Shown here piece by piece: positions 30,321-42,594 of a DNA stretch of 64,000 nucleotides (its first letter is position 1; each line of letters begins with the position of its first letter). The notes below the pieces were generated by a model, which did no database searches, was not told where the DNA came from, and was given only the letters and a program-made list of their open reading frames with translations. Source of the stretch: Thinopyrum elongatum (lineage: Eukaryota > Streptophyta > Magnoliopsida > Poales > Poaceae); contig CM022302.1 of assembly GCA_011799875.1 (NCBI GenBank), positions 523,232,228-523,296,227 on the forward strand, written 5' to 3'. Position numbers and translations under genes: made by a program.

Positions 30321-31941
30321 CATACATGGAAAAAAATGATATACATCTATACATACATAGCCACATACATATATACATGGAAAAAAATGCTATGAAAAAA
30401 ATACATAATGAAACAAAAAATTAATACACATATGAACAAAAAAATACATATAGAACAAAGAATGCTCGAACAAAAAAATTAATACATATATGAACATCCA
30501 TACATACATAGAGCCACATACATAACTATACATTAATATATATGAACAAAAAAAATCATCATATAAAATGATGAAAAAAAATCATCATAACACAGAGCCG
30601 GGGGGGGAGGAGGATAAAAAGGGGGGCGAAGGAGAGGGAGAAGGTAGGGGAGGACGAGGGAGGAGACGGTGGGGAGGGGCGGGACGAGGGAGCGGGCAGG
30701 GGGAGAGCGGGGGGGAGGAAGGCGACGCGAGGGTGGGGGAGGGCGGGGCGAAGGGGGCGGGAAGCGGCGGTGGGGGCAGCAGACAGGAGACGGCGTGGGC
30801 GGAGGAAGGCGTAGGCGTGGGCTCGGGGGCGGGGCAGGGGCAAGGGCGACGGGCGAGGCGTCGGGGCAGCCTGGCGTGCTCGGGGAATTGCCAGATTGAA
30901 ACTGAAAATTCACCAAGTCTGCGTAATACACGAAGCATGTCCCGGTTCAGTGACACCAACCGGGACTAAGGACCCCTTAGTCCGGTTGGTGCCACCAACG
31001 GGACCAAAGGTCTCTTTCAGAGCCCAAGGGCGGAAGCAGGGGGAGGAGGGGACCTTGGTCCGGTTGGTGCAACAACGGGGACTAAAGGGCGATGCATTGG
31101 CCCGTGTGCACGAACAGGTACCAATGACACCCCTTTGTCCGGTTGGTGGCCACCAAACCGGGACACACAAGCCTTGTGCGGCTCGCGTCGCCGGCCAAAG
31201 TTAGTCCCACCTCGCTAGTGAGCGGAGCTCGAGAGTGGGTTATAAGGCGCTGCTAGCGCTCACTCTCTGGAAGCTCCTCTCAACTGCAGGCTTCGGGCCT
31301 TCATAAACTACACTATGTGCCTGTGGGCCTAATGGGCCTTGCGCGGGCCGGAATCCTGGCCCATGGTTGGGTTTCTAGTCGTATTCAGGGCAGTTGGTTG
31401 ACAGTAGGCGGCACTTGTTATGTTTATTTTGTTTCTTTGTGCTTTTTATTTTATTTTGTTTCTAGTAGATTAAAGTTTATTTGGTTTCTACTTATAACTT
31501 TTTTGTTTATTATTTATGTTATTTTCTTTTTGCTTTTTTATTTAATTTTATGAAAATTCTTTTCTTTTAATGTTTTGAAGAGAAAATACTTGGTAATTTT
31601 AGTGCATAAAATTTTATTATAATTTAGTTTCATATACAAGAGGTTTAAAAAGGTGAAAAGCACTTCAAAATGAACTATGAAGGGTTGAAAAATGAGCATG
31701 ATATATTCATTTCACCCACATGGATGGCTTCTCATAAAACTCTGAAGAGGTGATAACTGGCCATCTCTTTCGAAAGTATCAGGGGTTGGAACATAAAACT
31801 CACCTGTTACAAAGGGGAGATTTCATGGTTTTTTGAAACATAATGGAACTCCAGACTTGTGTGCTCAAAATTGAACCATACAAAGCCACATTTCATCCCT
31901 GTTCAACCCTTCTGCCTTAATCTGTCTTCACTTTTCTCGCA
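30321..31941. other. CACTA copy 2 spacer: AT-rich, GC-rich and TCCCGGTTGG repeats, T-rich tail
   Basis: Collinear with 7401-9005 of copy 1: AT-rich simple repeats to about 30595, a G-rich tract (30600-30870), TCCCGGTTGG repeats (30940-31170), the snRNA-promoter-like hairpin (about 31200-31285) and a T-rich stretch. No gene. Confidence 0.7.
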
Positions 31942-34900
31942 TTATGTCCTTTGATTATTGACGCCGATAACCATGATATGCTTCATCGATTAACAGGGTG
32001 CTTGGGGTCAGCTTGATTTTGAAGGGAGGAAGGGAAGTTCACGAAACCTTTTCATAATCTTCAGACATGTAGTCCTTACCCTCCACTCCCATGATGTCTC
32101 TTTTCCCTGAAAGAACTCGTGTGGCGCTTTGGTCATCGTATGATGGTCTTCGCGTCCTATCTTTTTTTTTCTGGTTTGGTAGACATGTCCTTCACATAGA
32201 AAACATGCGCCACATCATTGCTAGGACGGAATGGTTCGTCTGTGGACCCAGACTGTGTCAGATCCACGGTTGTTTTGTCATTCCGTAAAAAGTGGGCCTA
32301 TACCTGTACCCCGCCCTAATGACAGATTGACCAGTGCAATTAAAACAAAATGACCTTAAATGGGCATTGTCCGTAGTCAAGTTCCCATATGTCCACTCAT
32401 GCAACCATAATATGTTTCCTTTCCCCGTCTGGTGCTGATCAAAGCGGACACCCTGTTTTGGTTAGTGCTCTGTTTGATCTTGGGCGATCTCGTTTGTAAT
32501 TTTTAATGTAAAATGTATTCCCATTTACTCTCGTATCTCTTGGTAGTAAATACAGCTCGAAGATGGTCCCCTGGACAATGAGTACAACTAATCAGAAACA
32601 TTGTTGTCACCTATGAGATGTGTTTCCAACCAACTGCCGAAAAGTCCTTGATTGTGTTAACATGTATCCCGTCGTCACCACTGTCGGGTGTAGTCGTTTG
32701 GAGGGCGCACAAGGTTATTGTGTTCATAGGACATACGGGGTCACCAAGGTAGAGTTCTGTAGAACTGTGTAGTGTGCTTGAGACCAAGAATGCCCGTCCC
32801 TGCAATATTGAGGCTTCCCCTCTAGCGTGCCTTTTCCAGTCAGTGCCCCTCATACCTGATTGAGAGACCAAATCTTCGTAAGGCCAGGAATGAAGCAACA
32901 CACAAAACCCATGACATCCTCTGTTTGAGGCCCATGAGATGCTTCCTCGGGCCACTCCTAGCGCGGGTACGGACCCATATTCTTAGGATTCCATGTGAAC
33001 TTCTCAAAGGGGAACAAGGGTAGAAAAGCACATGTACGGGGCACCACCACCGACCCCCACCCCAGAACGACAATTCGTCGACTAGATGAAACTTAGGCAG
33101 TGGTGCGGTATGATATTGAAGAAGGATTGGGGGAACACCAGCTCGTAAAACTGACAACAAACATTGCGCCACATTCAATCCTTAAGCCTTGGTATTGATT
33201 TCTGGATCGATCACCTTCTGAGAGATTGCAGTGAGGAATGCACTAGCTTCAAATGGCTAATCGAACTTTTTCCGGGTAGAAGCCCCCCTCAATGCAACGA
33301 AGCAGTTGCGTCAGTATGTGGAGTCATGAGACTTTAGGTCTGACGTTTTCTCTGCCATATATTTATGATTCCCTTATATCAACGCAGAAGGCCAGACGGG
33401 ACCTTAATACTGTGAGCCGGCATTTCAAAGAACGATTTCCTTCTCTTCTTGGTAAAAGAGCGTATAGTGTTGCAGGACCTTCATACTGCTTTGGAGGCAT
33501 GCCGTTTTTCGTGCCAACGTTGCAGGTCTCCTCCGGTGCTTGCATGCCGGTATCTTTTGTCTTTCCCATACACGCCTCCCAAGAAGTTCCTAGCAGGTTC
33601 ACGCAAAAGGTGCTTTGTCCCGTGACATCACGTCGATTGAAAGAAGACGCGGACCCTCTAGGTCCTTTCCTAGTAGGGTAGGTCCCAAAATATAGATTTC
33701 TTCTCACATGGGAGCGAGTCCCTCAGCGTCATTCGGAACAGATGAGTCCGCACGGGGGGACCCCTTTCCAAAGATTACGTGGTAAAATCATTGACATAGC
33801 AAGTAAGTGATCACCGGTACGCCCATGGCGGGCTTCTTCCGGTGATCGCCTCGCCTTGAATTGCTGCTTTCGTCGGACATTGATGGTTGGTCGGACGAAA
33901 TCGACGATGCCCCAGGTACACATTATTCCTGCATTGTCCATGTATATACGTTTCGGCTAAGCTTAAAACAGTGCGTGCATGCGTGGTATCCACTTGTTGT
34001 CGGTTCTGAAAGGTTACTTGAGAGAAGGAAGAAGAGCAGGCCATCATTGATGGTTACAAACAGCAAAGATAGCAGGTCAAATTCCTCTGTCTTGCTCATC
34101 CCACACACGTACACCGTTTCATCCACAGCTGTAAAAGTTCTTCAACTAAGGGCCTTAGGTACACATTCAATGTCGTTGCGGTTGTTTGCGTTGTTGCTTA
34201 GGGCCTTGGATGAGTACTGGCATCATAATGAACTTACGCTTTCAGGACAAGACCAAGGAGGAAGTTATAGATACCATAGAGTCACGGGCCAGTGCTGTGA
34301 TTGCTGCTCTGCTCCGAAAGGATTATGCCATCCGCGCTTAAAACAAAACCAATACGTTCCTTGGGTCAACTGCAAAAAATCAGCCGGAGGGGGTACGTTT
34401 CTCTCGATTTTTTTCTCCACTGCGAGCTCGGAAGCGGGTACTTCAATTCTTTTTCGGTCTTTCTTACGGTCCTCTCGGTGCCAGAGCATCAACGGGCATG
34501 CTCTGTTTGCTGAGCAGACCTTTTCAACGTGGTATTATAGGAGCATACCATATCACATTGGCCAGGAACCTATTCATTGCCCGGGGGAGGATAGATTTTG
34601 GTCAACATGCCAGGGTCATTCTCGTCTGATCTTATACCGCAATGACACCGCCATACCGGGCATGCGTTCAAATTCAAATCCTCGTACGACCGCCGGACAG
34701 GATGCAGTCATTAGGGCAGTGGCATGTATTTCTGCACATCCAATCTAGAGGGCATAGACCTTCTTTGCTTCGTACTGTACTGTCGGGCAATTCGTTATCC
34801 TTTGGAAGCTTTCTTCTTCAATATTTCAGTAGCTTCTCAATCCTTTGTCAGGCACAGCATCTCTGCATTCCACTGCAGCAAGCAATTCAGTTTCGGTACT

Positions 34901-35397
34901 AGAGCTTTGGTTTTGCATCTTCGCAATTGGGGTAAAACCATTTTTGTGATCTTCTAACATGCGACGGAATTTCAAGCTTCTTCTTTTCACTTTTGCACTG
35001 TCTCCTTGCATCAAAAGACCCGGTGGAGATCATCTATCGGGCACATCGTCTTGGTTCCTCTGATCTTCAGCTTTCCCCAGTTGCAGCATCATCTTTTCAG
35101 GGGCACATATAGTTGTCATCGTCCTCTTCTTCTTCGCTGTCGGTCCATCATAACCCCTATTTCTCGTGCCTGGTCCAAACATTATAGGTGTGGCATGGAA
35201 AAACCTTAGAAAGCCGGGGGGGTGAAGGATTTTCCAGGGCAGAGTAAGACTTCGTTATTCCAAGTATATAGGGCATTGGGACAAAAAACACCATAAAACC
35301 AGTCTGCGTGTTTGCCTCAGCCACTTCGGAAAATTATGGCACGACCCGTGAATGTACTCGGAGGATGCGTCTGTCACCGTAATCCATGCCGGGTCAT
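31942..35397 (-). pseudogene. TNP2-type transposase, copy 2, frame broken by many indels
   Basis: Collinear with the intact 1095-codon frame at 9006-12293. Dozens of one- to several-base indels fragment it. Short pieces such as WKKKSIFWDLPYW equivalents can be followed in shifting frames. The indel density is far above that of the surrounding polished units. I therefore judge most breaks to be sequence error, and the true state of this copy is unknown. Confidence 0.75.
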
Positions 35398-35584
35398 CTC
35401 GTGCAGGATATATAATTACGTGTGTCAAAAACCATTAAAAACATCATGAACAGATAAGTGGACCAAATTAATAGAGTCATCATCAACATTAAACAACCAA
35501 TAGTAATACATAGTTCTCATTGAACAACATATAGCTCTTCAGAGCATCTAATTAAAACCATACATTATTGAACTATGCTAAAAC

Positions 35585-36015
35585 CTTTCAATGCAACAAC
35601 AAATGCGATTATAATCGCCACCAAGGGAACACTTGATCCTAACGGCATATAATGTGATACCAAAGCCTCGGTATGAATGGCATATTTTCTATACTTTCTA
35701 ATCTTGAAGGCATTGCATCATCTGATGTGATCATCGACGACATCCGCAACATGCAAATCCAAATATCATATTCTACTCCTCGATTTTTTTCAATGTGTCC
35801 TTCCAAGTAATTGCTTTCTTTTTCAAATAAATAACCTCTCGACAATAGGGTCGTTGGAATTTCCGGTTCATCATACCTCCTAGAAAACAAAAAATCTATG
35901 CACGTGGTCTGCAGAATTGTCATAAACAAAAAATGAACCAAATATTATAAAATATAAATATACCACATAAGAATCATAGACAGACCGAGGCCGACGGGGG
36001 CGGTACAAACACATC
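35585..36015 (-). pseudogene. coiled-coil membrane protein, copy 2, indel-broken
   Basis: Collinear with 12469-12915. MPFIPRLWYH-type shifted frames replace the original. The same caution about sequence error applies. Confidence 0.65.
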
Positions 36016-36199
36016 GCACATAATAATAACAAACAATAATAAAAGTAAGGAAGAAAATTATACAAGTATCTATGTAAATCATACAAGTAAGATTTTTTTT
36101 TCTTTTAGCAAGAAGATAAGAACAAGGAGGCTCACCCCGGATTATGCCGGCACGAGATCGGCGAGGGCGACGATGGCGGGAGACGGGGACGGGAACGTG

Positions 36200-37099
36200 A
36201 GCGGACGCAATGCACTAAGAAAACCTAAGGAAGCACAAGAATCTGTAGATTAGCAAGGAAAAGAAATGCGAGCGTGATGAACGGAGAGCTCGAACAGTAT
36301 GTGGAGGGGGAAGCAGGGCGAGAAGCAGTGAGAGTAAGTGAGATGCTAGCTATGATAGGTCGGGAGCAATAAGTGTCACTTGGTACGGAATGGAAAACCT
36401 CATGGCAAAATAGGAAGGTGGAGGGCCTAGCAGAAACCAACCCGAAAAAAGAACACTCTACCAAACCGTCGACCAGGGCGCAGAAAAAACAGAGTAGTGG
36501 CGTGCTCTGGCTCGCGAGCCACGGAAAGGAAACGGGTGCAGATGGCGAAGGAACAGATTAGAGGGGGTAGAACGTGGCAGTGGGGGCAAAGGGATATAAT
36601 AAGCTGGACGTTGGAAAAACGGGGAAACAGGAAGCTGCAAGAAAGGCGCAGACTCGGAGCAGAACAAAGCCCGAGTAAGGACTAACAAACAAGGGATATA
36701 GACGTATATATTAGGCACACCACATTGGCCCCGCGTTCGATGGTTGGAGACCGGGAGATAAAGGCCAACCCTTTGAGGTCCCTGGGTGCCAGCCCAACCG
36801 ACCGGTACCAAATCGGATGTGGGCCAAGGGAAGGCGAGGACCCATGAGGGTCACGGGATATCGGGGTCTGAGAGGGAAAACCGAGGACCGATTAGAAAAG
36901 GGTCCCAGACGAACCCGGGACCAAATGCCCCGGACGAGACCTCAGGGCCGAGCCCGGCCTGGGTCGCAACGAACCGGGACGTATGGCACCATGTGTCATG
37001 GTTCCTGTCCTGACTTAACCACGGGGGACATCATGGTTCTGACCACAACTGGGTGGCCTGGACCAAAAGAAGCAGACGCTAGTGGTTATCGAACTAGTG
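36200..37099. repeat. right end of CACTA copy 2, strongly distorted
   Basis: Subterminal GGTCCCGGTT-type repeats and the ACTAGTG terminus are recognisable. However, 36200-36700 carries so many insertions against 13090-13300 that alignment is only patchy. Confidence 0.6.
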
Positions 37100-37352
37100 G
37101 TTCCTTTTAGGCATTCTGTCGAACGGCCTGCATGCGGGCCGGAGTCATCGACCGCTCACGAGGGGGACGGATACTGCGAGTAAAGGTCTGGGACTTGAGC
37201 AGCGACATCGAGGAGGACCCAAGGGCGCTGGCGAAGGAGGGTGCGCGCGGATCGAACTGCCTCCCCTGAGACGAAGACCGGGGGGGCCGGTCGAGGGGCG
37301 TGCTTGAGAATCGCGCGTGTAGATGTAGAGGCGGACCGCCCCGACGACATTG

Positions 37353-37669
37353 TTTTTTTTTAAACACCAGTCAGACGCAAGCAAATCCATGTAACACGCG
37401 TTAATCACACCTAATCCTATGAAAGCACACAACGCACATCCTGAACAACTATGAGGCACCTCCGAAGACTGAGCGGCCCAGATCATCTTGATGAAACTAC
37501 CGAAGACATGTAGGCACTTCGTCGTCGACGGGGAACGTTCCTCCCACGAATGCGCATCGCCGGAAATTCTGAAATAGAGTCAGAAGTAAAATGCGGGAGC
37601 CCCAGGATTTGAATCTTGATGGGCTGGGGATAACCACAGCCCATCTACCATCCAACCAGCAAGTGTTCG
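37353..37669 (-). mobile_element. tRNA-derived SINE, unit B
   Basis: Same insertion as 13824-14122, with CGCCCCG(A/G)CGA direct repeats on both sides. Indel-noisy. Confidence 0.75.
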
Positions 37670-39011
37670 CGCCCCGGCGAACAGTGTTGCCAAAGCCGGG
37701 TTAACTGTACCGTTACCAACGAGTTTTTTTACATAACCATTACCAAATAGTTATTGCACAAATTGGTACGCTAAAACATTTGAGAATGTAGAGGTATACG
37801 AATATAAATTCATTTTTCATTTATTTCACATGGTCACTATCAAGTTTTTTTAAACTATGTCACTATATCAAGGTTAGGGCAAGTCGCAACAAAACCAGTC
37901 TTAAAACCGTGCACACAACACGTATTGACAGTGTATGATATGCTGAACGACAGGATCCACATGTCAGGAGCCAACATGACATTGTTTTTTTACAGAAACA
38001 ATCTTGATTTAAATTTAAGTGCACGAAAAATGCCCTTGGCGGAAAAAGTCTAAAAATGGTGAGAAATGTGCGCACCGGCCCGGCCACTACACAAGCAGAG
38101 TCTGTTGTTCAATTTTTTGTTCTTTGCGTCTGTTGTTCAAGTTGAGATTAATCGAGCTTTATATTATTTTCAATTTTAAAACGGGCTGCAGGCCCATTTG
38201 CATTGCCAGATTTTAGTTGGCAATGCGAATAATAATTAATGGACGTAAACCGTCTCAAAAAAAAAATTGGACGTAGGGACATAAAACCGAATACATGCAC
38301 GCGCCTAGAAGCCACCAGACCGGCTCGAAGTTGTTGTGCAATTTGGATAAAATACCTTCAATTGATGACATCCATAAAACGTGCTGCCAAGGTCCCATTT
38401 GCACTATAGTTGTCTTAAAAAATCATGAAACTATATAAATTATACATCTTGTATACAAAAAATCATATAATAAGAAATAATAATAATGATCATCCGTCTT
38501 TCCATCTATCTTCAGGTGGTGAGCTGGATACAGGATGAAGCGATAGGCGGTGGGTGCACACGCACAAGTTCAAGATCTCTTAAGGGGTGATGTTTACAAA
38601 AAATCCCAATATATTAAGAAAAAGTCAGCCTAGCCAAAGATTTTTTATTATATATAAAAAAAGTTAATCTCATATATTTTAAAAAAATCATGTCTATAAA
38701 AAATTGTTCATCATAGAATATACAATAAGGCAGTGTTGTATTTATACAATGATGTTAGTGTGAATTTACAAAAGAATGGCATGATTAAAAAGTTCAGTGT
38801 AAATTTAAAAAATGTAGACAGTATTGACAAAAAAGTACCCCATTTAGTACAAAGCACAGAAATGGAAACCAAAAACGAAAAACCCGAACAAATACCCAAC
38901 ATCTGAACAAAAGATTAAAAGAATCGAACAACAAAAAACAAGATTGCAAAAACAAGGGAGGAAAAAGGCCAAGGGGAGGATGAAATACGAGTAATCTGAG
39001 AAACTGGAAGC
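37670..39011. other. AT-rich non-coding stretch, unit B
   Basis: Equivalent of 14139-15385. No gene seen. Confidence 0.55.
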
Positions 39012-39112
39012 ACTCTCCGTCCACTAAGATAAGTGTCAACAAACGTAGGATGTATCATAACTCTAGACAAAATTTGTACTAAGCTGTGAAGCACTATTTT
39101 GGCCGGAGGGAG
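39012..39112. mobile_element. Stowaway MITE, unit B
   Basis: Equivalent of the 93-bp element in unit A, with degraded termini CTCTCCGTCC and GGCCGGAGGGAG. Confidence 0.75.
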
Positions 39113-42100
39113 TATTAAAAAGACCGTATTCCTCTACTTTGACGCAAGCATCACAGTGCGTAGTTGGTTAGGTGTACCAAGACTGGGTACGGTCCGGCGC
39201 AGACAAGAGAGTGACCTTAATGTAGAAACAGGAGAGAGAAGGTGCATGCAATTAAACTCCCTTCTGCGCACAAACAATAACAATGCAATTATGGTGAGGT
39301 CGAACAAAGAAGACAATTACGGTTAAGGCGCGAAAAACACAAGATTATGCAGCACCGAACGAACAAATGTATTGCGAGGGACGGGAGATGCAGGACGCTG
39401 TACTTGCCGACAATAAACTCCGCCTTACCTCTCGCGCAGACGACTTTTGTTGTACCTAACAAACTATGGATGGCCCAACGCGACTAGGTGAGAGAGTAAA
39501 CGATGGAACAATTTTAGAGGGCATGGGACAACCCTACTTGCCTCTGAATTGTTAAGAATATAAAACAAGAATGATGTACCGGTAAGAGTCTTCAGATTTC
39601 CGTGGCAACGTACTCATGGGGTCACGTCTGTTATTGCAGCGAATAGAAGTGAACCAACACATGAGAGTCCAGCATGTGACAAAAGAGATATACCCCTCCA
39701 TTCCAGCGAACATAAAGTGCAAGTTTTGTAAAATCTTTACTTTTAACGCATTTTGCATTTGAGATATTTTTGACCATAATTGTTATCAAATAATTTAACC
39801 AATTCCCTCAAAAAATCAGTAACCAATCCCTCAAAAAATTAATAAAAGAATCAAAATCTAGTAGAGTCAAAAGTCCATTTCTCTTCTTAAAAAATTGAGG
39901 GGACATAAAATTATTATTAAAAAAAGGTACAAGTGATTACTTGGCTGATGCCCTGAAAGCCATGCCAAAAATCTGGGCCCATGAAAGGTAGCCACTAATG
40001 CGGCCTGCAGTTGGTCGGCTCCAAAAGTGTAGACGCGCAGTCCCAATCTAAGAGCAACTCCAAACCGGGGTTACCCGATTTCGTACGTCCTGTCGTTTAG
40101 ATCGCCGCGGACAAAAAGCGTGAGCCCAACGCAGCCGACTCAAAACCCAAAATGCGGCCGCTTCATGTCAGCGTCGCACGGATTTCAGACCCCAAAATGA
40201 GCAATAGTAAAAGACGTCGGCGTGGACAACGAAGCGGACGCGTTCGCGCACGTCCCGTCGGTGTCCGTCAGCAAAGGGGGGACAAACACAGGGTCGGACA
40301 GTGGACACACAACCACCCCGCGGACTACGAATGATAGCATAGTAATATACACGCGGGAAGGGGCGAGCCGGCTACAAGAGGGCTAGCTGAACCTTGCAGT
40401 GTTGGAGAAAACTGAAGGGAAAGAGTTGTTGCCCATTCGTAGTAAAAAAGGAAAAGAGAGGGGTGCGCACAGCAGAAGCGCCGGCGGACAAAGCTGTGTC
40501 ATCACACAGGCATATTTACTGTCGCACATATCATGAAGGCCCACAGCAGTAGCCGGTGGCCCTAGTCCCGCAGAGAGGAGGGGCGACCAGGTAAAACCGG
40601 TAGCCCACCGAGCTCGCGAAATAACAAGGCCTAGCAAGCGCGAAGTGGGCTTATAGTGCAGCGGGAAGGGGGAAGAGGGCGGAGGTCAGCGGCCGGGCAA
40701 TGGAGCTCTACCGCGGGCTCCCTCCAACTGTATACGGCCACGCGGGCTAGACCGCGAGCCCACACACACAGCCGGCGGGGAGCAACGGAGAGAGGGCCAG
40801 TGTATAGACGAGGTAGTACCAACAGTCCACCAAGGACGCCGAAAAAAGGGATAGAGAGGACAGACGAGACCCGGAACAAACGGTATGTGGGGAACTGGGA
40901 GAAGTACGCCAGAGCCAGGTAGTGTAGTATCCGGATGTGACCTGCAAGCACGGCTGGCATCTGGAGCGCAGCGCACCCCGTTGCCGGCTTGCACGGCTTT
41001 TTGAGGGCGCAGCAGGGCCGAGGCCGAAGTAGTATTCTGATAATTGATGCTTTATTAAGTGGTTGTTGTCGGGGGTACGACGTGGGTAAAATGGCATGAT
41101 GCCTCCCGATATTTTTTCGGGACGCACTCCCACAAAATCAAAAAAAAGTGGAAGCACAAGTCCGCCTGGCCGACCAACCCACACAATAACGAGATGAAAT
41201 GAGGACGAAGCGTGCGTCGGTTTCGGTGCGGTGGAAAGTGGAGAAAAAGGTTAAGGGTAACAGTATCAAGCTCCAACGCCGGCAGGGGACGAAATAGGAA
41301 ACGACGAGCAAAAAGCACAATAAACGACCCCAACGGGATGTGCCTGTTTGGTCGCACAGACTTGATGCGTTCGGTTTGGAGTGGACAATCACTAAGAAAA
41401 AAGGAACATCGTGACACAATATATGGGGGAGTAAGAAAAGTAGAGGAGCACAAAAATAAGCGAACGAAGAAGAAGAGTATGTCATGCTATGACACTTTGT
41501 AGACGGAATCATATATGGACAAAAGCTAGGGGGTATCATCATATAGAGGTGGATGCAAGGGCTCATACTTATGTGACCAAAAATCATGTCAGAAATGGGT
41601 TTTTGTCCTGGGGGGCCGGGGGAGGACGCACCTGCATGGACATTCTTTGGGCCGTCCATGACGGAAAAAATCGTGGGGTAGAAGCGAGGGCGAGGAAAAT
41701 TCGGGGGTTCCGGTTACGGTGGTGGGTGGGCGGAGTGATGCGGAGTTTGCACGTTACCGTGTAGTATGCGCGTGTGTTGCACAGCGTTCAGGGCTCGTAA
41801 ACGTGAACGCGCGAGAAAGGGAAACTGAGGACGCGCTTACTGAACCCGAAGCGATTGCACTAGCTACGTTACGAACCCGAAGACGGGCGATCCCTGGCTG
41901 TGTAAATGGAACCAGACGATTATTGCGCTACTGCTGATATTTGAACACAGAGCCATCGAGCGGTCGATCGATCGCTGCTGAGTGCGCTGCGTACTGAAGA
42001 CGCGAAAGGATCGAACTGAGCCTGTCTTGATGAACAGTGAACGTGGGTTGTTTGAACGAGTCGGAAGACGTGGTTGGGGTTGGGATGAACAGTTCCGGGT

Positions 42101-42594
42101 GGGGGTTGATGAACAGGACCCCGTGGTAGTAGGCGGTTGCCGCTGGGAGAACAGAGACCCCGAGAGGAAGGCCGCCAGCAGCGGAGCTGGTTGGGGGGTG
42201 GATGAAAGGACCCCGTGGAGGGCTGGTAAACAGTAGCGGTGGAGGGCTGGATGAACAGTAGTCCAGTGGATGAACAGGTGCAGGTCGGTGGGAGGGTTTG
42301 AAGGAAGTCGACGGGGGGTGAAAAGTAGCCCGTGGAGTGCCCGTTTTGCGGTACGCCACCCCTTCCGATGAACAAGAACCCCCGGTTTTAGAGTTAGGCT
42401 TTGGTGCGATGTCTGTTTGGTATTCACTCGACATTCGGCACCCCTTCATCAATGGGGATAGGAGTAGCAACAGGGTGTTGCTAAGATGGTTGGCTTCAGG
42501 CTTACTGAGTTACTTTATAAGGTATTTGTGAATAATTATTAAAATGGCTGCATGCATCGTCCAGATTGTAGAGGCCGGAGGTATACCCCATTTT
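39113..42594. other. unit B intergenic block: captured fragment and arrays
   Basis: Collinear with 15481-18319. The captured gene fragment lies near 40635-41000 and is heavily distorted, the MITE-like stretch near 41100-41750, and the two short-period arrays near 41800-42380. No intact gene. Confidence 0.6.

Larger units (their letters stand above)
24469..37099 (-). mobile_element. CACTA transposon, copy 2, both ends present, indel-rich sequence
   Basis: About 12.6 kb from CACTAGTAGAAAA to ACTAGTG with GTT target duplications. It carries the same genes, hairpin and minisatellites as copy 1, in the same order and on the minus strand. From about 24752 on it differs from copy 1 by very frequent small indels, especially at 32000-37000, so the genes appear shattered. 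Because the same nonsense codons and the same right flank occur in copy 1, the two are copies of a single insertion event and not independent jumps. Confidence 0.9.

Noticed and set aside
31942..35397. Decay of the second transposase as evidence of an old, dead CACTA
   Set aside because: The indels have the density and type of raw long-read errors, while diagnostic mutations and flanks match copy 1, so age cannot be inferred.
40635..41500. Apparent novel frames unique to unit B
   Set aside because: They come from insertions in the noisy segment and have no counterpart in units A, C or D.
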